Positions 53,832 through 58,949 of a stretch of DNA of 58,949 nt are shown one piece after another; position 1 is the first letter of the stretch, and the number at the start of each line of letters is the position of its first letter. Origin of the DNA: Alistipes sp. GTDB lineage: Bacteria; Bacteroidota; Bacteroidia; Bacteroidales; Rikenellaceae. Location: positions 1 to 58,949 of the forward strand of contig JAFQCA010000052.1 in the NCBI GenBank assembly GCA_017399485.1. Reading direction: 5' to 3'. The translations under genes were made by a program, and so were the position numbers. Under the pieces are notes generated by a model. It was given only the letters and a program-made list of their open reading frames with translations. It was not told where the DNA came from and did not search any database.

Positions 53832-54614
53832 ATGCGACTTATATTTCTCGGAACTGGTACTTCGCAAGGTGTTCCCGTAATAGGATGCCGATGCGAGGTA
53901 TGTCAATCGACTGACGTGCGCGATAAGCGCCTACGCACTTCGGCTATGGTCGAGTGCGAAGATTGCCGTATTATCATAGACGCAGGGCCCGACTTCCGCC
54001 AGCAGATGTTGCGCATAGGTGTAAGAGAGATTGACGCAATACTGCTCACGCACGAACACAAAGACCATACGGGAGGCTTGGACGATGTGAGAGCATTCAA
54101 TTTCGTGGACTACCCCACGATTCGGGTAGTCGATATATTTGCCACACCACGTACCGCCAAGTGCATACGAAAGGATTTTGACTATGCTTTTGCTGAAAAC
54201 AAATATATCGGTGCGCCCGAAATGCGCCTGCACGAGATTGATACAACAAGAGCATTTAAGGTTAAAGGACGCGATATAGTACCCATCAACGGGCGCCACT
54301 CCGAACACTTTGCTGTGACGGGCTATCGTATAGGGCCGTTGGCTTATATGACCGACTTCAAGGAGTTGCTCGAAGGCGAAGAGCAGAAGTTGCTGGGAAT
54401 TGACACGCTTGTTATAAATGCGCTGCGCTTCAAGCCCCACCACTCGCACTTCAACGTCGATGAGGCTGTGGCTCTCATAAACCGCATAAGGCCGCGCGTG
54501 GCTTACCTCACACATCTCTCGCACGACATTGGGCTACACGCTGAGGCTATGAAGAGGCTGCCTGAAGGTGTATTTTTGGGTTACGACACACTTTCAATTC
54601 AGATTGAGGAGTAG
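53832..54614 (+). CDS. Metallo-beta-lactamase fold hydrolase (PhnP-like)
   Basis: 260 residues. Zinc motif HEHKDH at 74-79, with the early metal/phosphate loop LGTGTSQGVPVIGC at 6-19 and Cys21/Cys24 (CEVC) as in PhnP structural-zinc forms. The later His ligands are in NGRHSEHFAVTG and the end HLSHDIG. PhnP hydrolyses phosphoribosyl cyclic phosphate; without other phn genes, the exact substrate is open. Ten bases after mmcQ. Confidence 0.88.
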   Translation: MRLIFLGTGTSQGVPVIGCRCEVCQSTDVRDKRLRTSAMVECEDCRIIIDAGPDFRQQMLRIGVREIDAILLTHEHKDHTGGLDDVRAFNFVDYPTIRVVDIFATPRTAKCIRKDFDYAFAENKYIGAPEMRLHEIDTTRAFKVKGRDIVPINGRHSEHFAVTGYRIGPLAYMTDFKELLEGEEQKLLGIDTLVINALRFKPHHSHFNVDEAVALINRIRPRVAYLTHLSHDIGLHAEAMKRLPEGVFLGYDTLSIQIEE

Positions 54615-54661
54615 GCCTCAGAGGATAGGCATTTTGGAAAGAATTAAAACACAATAATATT

Positions 54662-55480
54662 ATGGCAAACAAACTTAAAGACAGAGTAGTAGTAATCACA
54701 GGAGCATCATCGGGCATCGGCGAGGCTATGGCACGCGTATATGCCGATATGGGTGCAAAGGTTGTATTGGGAGCACGTCAGGGCGACAAACTCGAGGCGC
54801 TATGTAAAGATATCATCTCACGCGGAGGCAAAGCGGCGTGGGCGGTAACCGACGTAACCAAAGCAGAGGATTGCAAGCAACTGATAGATACGGCAGTCGA
54901 GAACTTCGGAGGCATAGATGTAATGATTTGCAATGCAGGCATCTCGATGCGCGCTTTATTTGATGACCTCGATTTAAGCGTATTGCACCGCTTGATGGAT
55001 GTTAATTTCTGGGGTACGGTTTACTGCACAAAGTACGCATTGCCATATCTGCAAAAATCAAAGGGCTCACTAGTGGGTATATCATCCGTCGCAGGTATTC
55101 ACGGTCTGCCGGGCCGTACAGGTTATTCGGCTTCGAAGTTCGCTATGACAGGTTTCTTGGAGACCATACGTATCGAAAATCTCAAGAAGGGCTTGCACGT
55201 TATGGTTGCTTGTCCGGGCTTTACGGCCTCTAACGTACGCTTCTCGGCTCTCACAGCCGATGGCTCACAACAAGGCTCTACACCTCGTGAGGAGGGTAAG
55301 ATGATGACAGCCGAAGAGGTTGCCCGTATAGTTGCACGCGGCATCGCTCGTCGCAAGCGTCTTTGTCTGATGGAGGCAGAGGGCCGAGCAACACACTTTG
55401 TCAAGAAGTTCGCACCAGGCTTGGTTGATAAACTCTTCTATTGGGTAATGTCCAAAGAGCCCGATTCACCATTCAAATAA
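54662..55480 (+). CDS. Short-chain dehydrogenase/reductase
   Basis: 272 residues. Cofactor motif TGASSGIGE at 13-21, NAG at 91-93, catalytic S141/S142, Y155 and K159 (YSASK), and the C-terminal RKRLCLMEAEGRATHFVKKFAPGLVDKLFYWVMSK, typical of the SDR branch that includes sphinganine/3-ketoacyl reductases. NAD(P)H-dependent. Substrate unknown; in Bacteroidota, 3-ketodihydrosphingosine reductases look like this. 30 bases before the acyltransferase-like gene. Confidence 0.9.
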   Translation: MANKLKDRVVVITGASSGIGEAMARVYADMGAKVVLGARQGDKLEALCKDIISRGGKAAWAVTDVTKAEDCKQLIDTAVENFGGIDVMICNAGISMRALFDDLDLSVLHRLMDVNFWGTVYCTKYALPYLQKSKGSLVGISSVAGIHGLPGRTGYSASKFAMTGFLETIRIENLKKGLHVMVACPGFTASNVRFSALTADGSQQGSTPREEGKMMTAEEVARIVARGIARRKRLCLMEAEGRATHFVKKFAPGLVDKLFYWVMSKEPDSPFK

Positions 55481-55510
55481 GTCTTGACAACACATCCAAC
55501 TCCACAAATT

Positions 55511-56671
55511 ATGAAGAAACGATTAGAGTCACTTGATGTTCTGCGTGGTGCCGACCTATTCTTCTTAGTCGCATTAGGGCCTATAATTAACGCCCTGGCC
55601 TCAGCCGCCAATAGCGAATGGCTCAACCGAGGGATGTGGATTTTCCGCCACGTCGAGTGGGAGGGCTTTGCGCCTTGGGATATCATTATGCCACTGTTTA
55701 TGTTTATGGCAGGCGCTACAATTCCATTTGCATTGGCGCGCTACCGTAAGGATTGCGACACAGCGACTGCCGACAACAAAGGTAAAGCATTATGGCGCAT
55801 AGCAAAGCGCGTTGTTCTTTTATGGATATTCGGAATGATGTGTCAAGGTAATCTCTTGGCGCTCGACCCCAACCGCATATATCTATACACCAACACCTTG
55901 CAAGCCATAGCCGTCGCATACGCCATCGCGGCATTGATGTTCTTATTCACCCGTCTGCGCACCCAAATTATAACGGCAGTATTGCTCCTATTGGCATATT
56001 GGGCGGCTATGGAGTGGGTAGAAGTTGCTATTGGCAATGTATCGCTGGAAAAATTCGGCGGTGGAGATTACTCACCCGAACATAATCTTGCCGAATGGAT
56101 TGACCGCGAGGTGTTGGGCCGATTCCGCGACCACGCCGTAGTGGAGAATGGCGAGATTATCTGGAAATCGTGGTATCATTATACTTGGATTCTAAGTAGC
56201 CTCACGTTTGGCGTAACAGGACTATGCGGAATGTTTGCAGGCCGTATAGCCAAAAGCACGATGGATGAGAAGAAGAAACTATATTGGTTCTTTGGAGCAG
56301 GTATAGCGATGGTTATCATAGCGAAAATATGGGGTATCTGGATGCCTATTATTAAGACTATATGGACAAGTTCGATGGCTCTGTTTGCTGCGGGCATCAG
56401 TTTTATATTGCTCGGCATCTGTTATTACTTTATTGACTACAAGGGCTACCGCAAAGGGGTGACTTGGTTGAAAGTCTATGGTATGAACTCCATAGCCGCA
56501 TATATGTTAACCTCGATTATTAACTTCAATGGTATTGCTCATTCACTCTTTTTCGGCCTTGAGCAATATATGGGTGCATACTACAATGTCTTGATTACAC
56601 TCTCGCAAGTAGGAATTATCTACTTGATATTATGGGCGATGTACCGCAAAGGCATATTCTTGAAGGCATAA
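55511..56671 (+). CDS. DUF5009/heparan-alpha-glucosaminide N-acetyltransferase-like membrane protein
   Basis: 386 residues from ATG 55511 (MKKRLESLDVLRGADLFFLV); the upstream in-frame TTG at 55484 overlaps no family sequence. About ten membrane helices. The start ESLDVLRG is the mark of the acyltransferase-3/HGSNAT superfamily, and FAPWDIIMPLFMFMAGATIPFAL is diagnostic of the DUF5009/HGSNAT-like branch. It should move acyl groups across the inner membrane. The conserved His candidate is in WIFRHVEWEGF. Last gene of the valS run. Confidence 0.82.
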   Translation: MKKRLESLDVLRGADLFFLVALGPIINALASAANSEWLNRGMWIFRHVEWEGFAPWDIIMPLFMFMAGATIPFALARYRKDCDTATADNKGKALWRIAKRVVLLWIFGMMCQGNLLALDPNRIYLYTNTLQAIAVAYAIAALMFLFTRLRTQIITAVLLLLAYWAAMEWVEVAIGNVSLEKFGGGDYSPEHNLAEWIDREVLGRFRDHAVVENGEIIWKSWYHYTWILSSLTFGVTGLCGMFAGRIAKSTMDEKKKLYWFFGAGIAMVIIAKIWGIWMPIIKTIWTSSMALFAAGISFILLGICYYFIDYKGYRKGVTWLKVYGMNSIAAYMLTSIINFNGIAHSLFFGLEQYMGAYYNVLITLSQVGIIYLILWAMYRKGIFLKA

Positions 56672-56696
56672 TAAGAGTCATATAAGCATAAAACAA

Positions 56697-56727
56697 GGGC
56701 TGCCCAACCGTGAAAGTTGAGCAGCCC
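56697..56727. terminator. Bidirectional terminator (GGCTGC family)
   Basis: Stem GGGCTGCCCAAC/GTTGAGCAGCCC with loop CGTGAAA, between the convergent DUF5009 and glgB genes. Confidence 0.85.
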
Positions 56728-56747
56728 CATTTCTTTAAGAGCAGTTG

Positions 56748-58784
56748 TTAATCAACTCTGCGCAACACTACCGCCGTACGCGAGGTGTTGTAAATCTTCA
56801 GGCGAGGATATGTATTGCCCTCCTCATCCTCAACATTGAACGAGAAGTGCTCCTCACCCACCTTTTGACGCTTCAGGCCCCCGAAACGCTCCTCATCGGT
56901 AGAGAGCACCACCTCATACTTGCCCGCCACGTGCAACGGCAACTCATAATCGGGAATAGAGGCCGTAGGATGCCAATTAAATACAAATATAAGGTCACGA
57001 TGCGAATATACCATCGTCTTATTTTGTTCATCCATCAACAGATTATAGGGATAACCGTCAGCCAATATATCATACTCCTTAACCAACGATATCATTGCCT
57101 CGTCAAAATCGGCCAAGAACGAATAACGCAACTCCTCGTTATCACGCAACGACCATTGACGACGAGCGTGGGCATACGACCAGCCATTGCCCTCACGCGG
57201 GAAGTCAATCCATTCGGGATGTCCAAACTCATTACCCATAAAATTTAGATAGGCTTCGCCTCCCGTCGTAATAGTCAATAGACGTATCATCTTATGCAGA
57301 GCCAGACCTCTATCGACCACCATACTCTCCGTCTTGCGGTCCATAGAATCGTACATCAACTTATCCAACAATCTAAACGCAATGGTCTTATCGCCCACCA
57401 GCGCTTGGTCGTGCGACTCTGCATAGGCCACAGTCTTGACTTCAGGAAGGCGATTGGTCATAACGCTCCACATCTCCCATATATTCCAATCCTCGTCTGC
57501 CGTATCCTTCAACATCTTAATCCAGAAATCGGGAATCGCCATACCCAGACGATAGTCAAAACCGATACCGCCATCCTCAATCTTCGAACATATACCGGGC
57601 ATACCGCTCACATCCTCGGCAATGGTCACAGCCGTTGGCTTAAAGTCGTGCACGAGGCGGTTGGCCAGAGTCAAATATGTTATAGCGTCGAGGTCCACAC
57701 CTTCGTCAAAGAATTTTTCGCGCGAATCGAAATCAATATATCCACGATGATAATAGAGCATCGATGTCACGCCATCGAAACGGAAACCGTCGAAACGATA
57801 CTCATCCATCCAATATTTGACATTTGACAAAAGGAAATGTTCTACACCACCCTTGCCATAATCGAAAATCATCGAATCCCAATATTGTTGATAACCTGCC
57901 TCTCCGGGCTTTGAATAGTGATGGTCGGAGCCATCAAGGTCGAGAATACCCTCGTTCAAGTTTTTCACATAGTGAGCGTGTACCAAATCCATAATGACGG
58001 CAATACCCATCTCGTGGGCCGTATCAATCAAACGCTTCAACTCCTCGGGCGTTCCACATCGTGACGACGGAGCAAAGAAGTTTGCGACGTGATAACCAAA
58101 CGACCCATAATAGGGATGTTCGGCTATGGCCATCAACTGCACTGCGTTATAACCGCCCTGCTTTATACGGGGCAACACATTATCGGTAAACTCATTGTAG
58201 GTTCCGACGCCCTCCTTCTCCTGCGACATACCGACGTGAGCCTCATAGATAAGCAACGAGCCTACATCAGCGACGTTAAAATCGTCGCACTGCCACTCAT
58301 AACTCTTTTCGGGATTCCAAAATTGCGCAGTATAGTTCTTAGACTCCTCATCCTGTACCACACGCGTTGCATAGGCGGGAATACGGTCGTGCCAACCATT
58401 GGCGCCGTGAACGTGTAACTTATACAGAGAGCCGTGCGTCAGCAAATGCCCATACATTGCATCGGGCAAAAAAATGCTCCAAACGCCATCTGTACCCTTA
58501 TCCAACCTCAACTGCGTACGTTGCCACGAGTTGAAATCGCCAAAGATAAAGACATCATAAGCCTCAGGCAACCACTCTCTGAACCACCATCCGCACAACG
58601 CGTCATCCCACTGCCAACCATAATAACGATAGCCGTTAGCATAATCCACAATCGAGCCCGCCTGCTTCTCGATAGCCTCTTTTCTATCCAAATATCGACG
58701 ATGACGCTCAGCAACAGCATCGGCAACAGGATGCAACCACTCGTCGCGTTCGACCATAGGCATATACTGTTTTGTCTTTTCCAT
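56748..58784 (-). CDS. glgB: 1,4-alpha-glucan branching enzyme, eukaryote-like
   Basis: 678 residues. CBM48 N-terminal domain (about 55-150, VFIFGDFNSWQR), then the GH13 barrel: nucleophile D337 in GFRFDGVTSMLYYHRG, acid/base E390 in TIAEDVSGMPG, and D459 in AESHDQALVGDKT. The close agreement with GBE1-type sequences (MLYYHRGYIDFD, DLDAITYLTLANRL) is known for Bacteroidota. It makes alpha-1,6 branches in glycogen. No other glg gene is in the window. A TATATTTG box lies upstream. Confidence 0.95.
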   Translation of the reverse strand: MEKTKQYMPMVERDEWLHPVADAVAERHRRYLDRKEAIEKQAGSIVDYANGYRYYGWQWDDALCGWWFREWLPEAYDVFIFGDFNSWQRTQLRLDKGTDGVWSIFLPDAMYGHLLTHGSLYKLHVHGANGWHDRIPAYATRVVQDEESKNYTAQFWNPEKSYEWQCDDFNVADVGSLLIYEAHVGMSQEKEGVGTYNEFTDNVLPRIKQGGYNAVQLMAIAEHPYYGSFGYHVANFFAPSSRCGTPEELKRLIDTAHEMGIAVIMDLVHAHYVKNLNEGILDLDGSDHHYSKPGEAGYQQYWDSMIFDYGKGGVEHFLLSNVKYWMDEYRFDGFRFDGVTSMLYYHRGYIDFDSREKFFDEGVDLDAITYLTLANRLVHDFKPTAVTIAEDVSGMPGICSKIEDGGIGFDYRLGMAIPDFWIKMLKDTADEDWNIWEMWSVMTNRLPEVKTVAYAESHDQALVGDKTIAFRLLDKLMYDSMDRKTESMVVDRGLALHKMIRLLTITTGGEAYLNFMGNEFGHPEWIDFPREGNGWSYAHARRQWSLRDNEELRYSFLADFDEAMISLVKEYDILADGYPYNLLMDEQNKTMVYSHRDLIFVFNWHPTASIPDYELPLHVAGKYEVVLSTDEERFGGLKRQKVGEEHFSFNVEDEEGNTYPRLKIYNTSRTAVVLRRVD

Positions 58785-58809
58785 ATCGTTATTTCGTTTG
58801 GTTTATATA

Positions 58810-58817
58810 CAAATATA
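58810..58817 (-). promoter_or_regulatory. -7 box of glgB
   Basis: TATATTTG on the minus strand, 26 bases before the ATG at 58784. No TTG at the -33 distance. Confidence 0.4.
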
Positions 58818-58949
58818 CAAAGAACTTGCGTAAAAATGGCAGGATGAGGACAAAATGTGATAAGTGGTTGGTACATATACCATTTTTGTGTTACCTCACC
58901 ATATTGTTAATTTCGGCAGAAGGAGCCGTATATGGCGGGTATTAGAGAA

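Overview
The window is an ordinary chromosomal stretch from a member of the order Bacteroidales (phylum Bacteroidota). The signs are promoters of the TTTG-N19-TAnnTTTG type, near-absence of Shine-Dalgarno sequences, bS21 with an MII-type start, an HU-CCDC81 protein, DUF4855/DUF4919/DUF5009/DUF5106/DUF6057-type families, a eukaryote-like glycogen branching enzyme and many lipoproteins with short signal peptides. Genus cannot be fixed by eye; Rikenellaceae is plausible. I found about 51 protein genes, no complete tRNA or rRNA gene, no CRISPR array, no insertion sequence and no prophage.

Layout. 0.2-7.8 kb: secreted PHP phosphoesterase, SLOG protein, YtxH and holin-like membrane proteins, GH89 N-acetylglucosaminidase lipoprotein, reverse rubrerythrin, a thioredoxin-like lipoprotein and a DUF4855 lipoprotein. 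7.9-13.0 kb: acyl-CoA dehydrogenase with its electron acceptor EtfAB, then purA. 13.4-19.4 kb: an acidic small protein divergent from a ligA-dapA-DUF4919-clostripain run. 19.9-25.2 kb: an Arg/Gly-extended pseudouridine synthase, a MATE pump, and a BlaI/BlaR1-type pair whose sensor carries two near-identical TonB C-terminal domains. 25.4-28.9 kb: a five-gene leftward operon with an HU-like membrane protein, a sigma-54 activator, LptE, a small protein and SecG. 29.2-40.1 kb: a long leftward run lon-kdsB-kdsA-kdsD-(membrane protein)-apbE-(Gfo/Idh/MocA)-ubiD-HhH-rpsU, containing three of the four KDO synthesis enzymes. 40.5-47.2 kb: NhaD-like antiporter, a 59-residue winged-helix protein, and a leftward operon of a haem-motif PD40 lipoprotein, a DUF6057 membrane protein and a GH99-like glycosidase. 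47.5-56.7 kb: purC, then a rightward run valS-(GH5-like lipoprotein)-rnhA-mmcQ-MBL-SDR-DUF5009. 56.7-58.8 kb: glgB.

The less ordinary material is between the genes: a 110-bp terminal-inverted-repeat element present twice in opposite orientation (one copy between blaI and blaR1), a ~140-bp inverted repeat that overlaps the stop codon of the pseudouridine synthase, TTTTGAA-type heptamers that have become part of two protein C-termini, and a family of look-alike terminators at three convergent junctions. The best regulatory prediction is a pair of 17-bp palindromes, AACTA-N7-TAGTT, centred 21 bp apart over the blaI promoter. I saw no clear candidate for a wholly new defence or mobile system.
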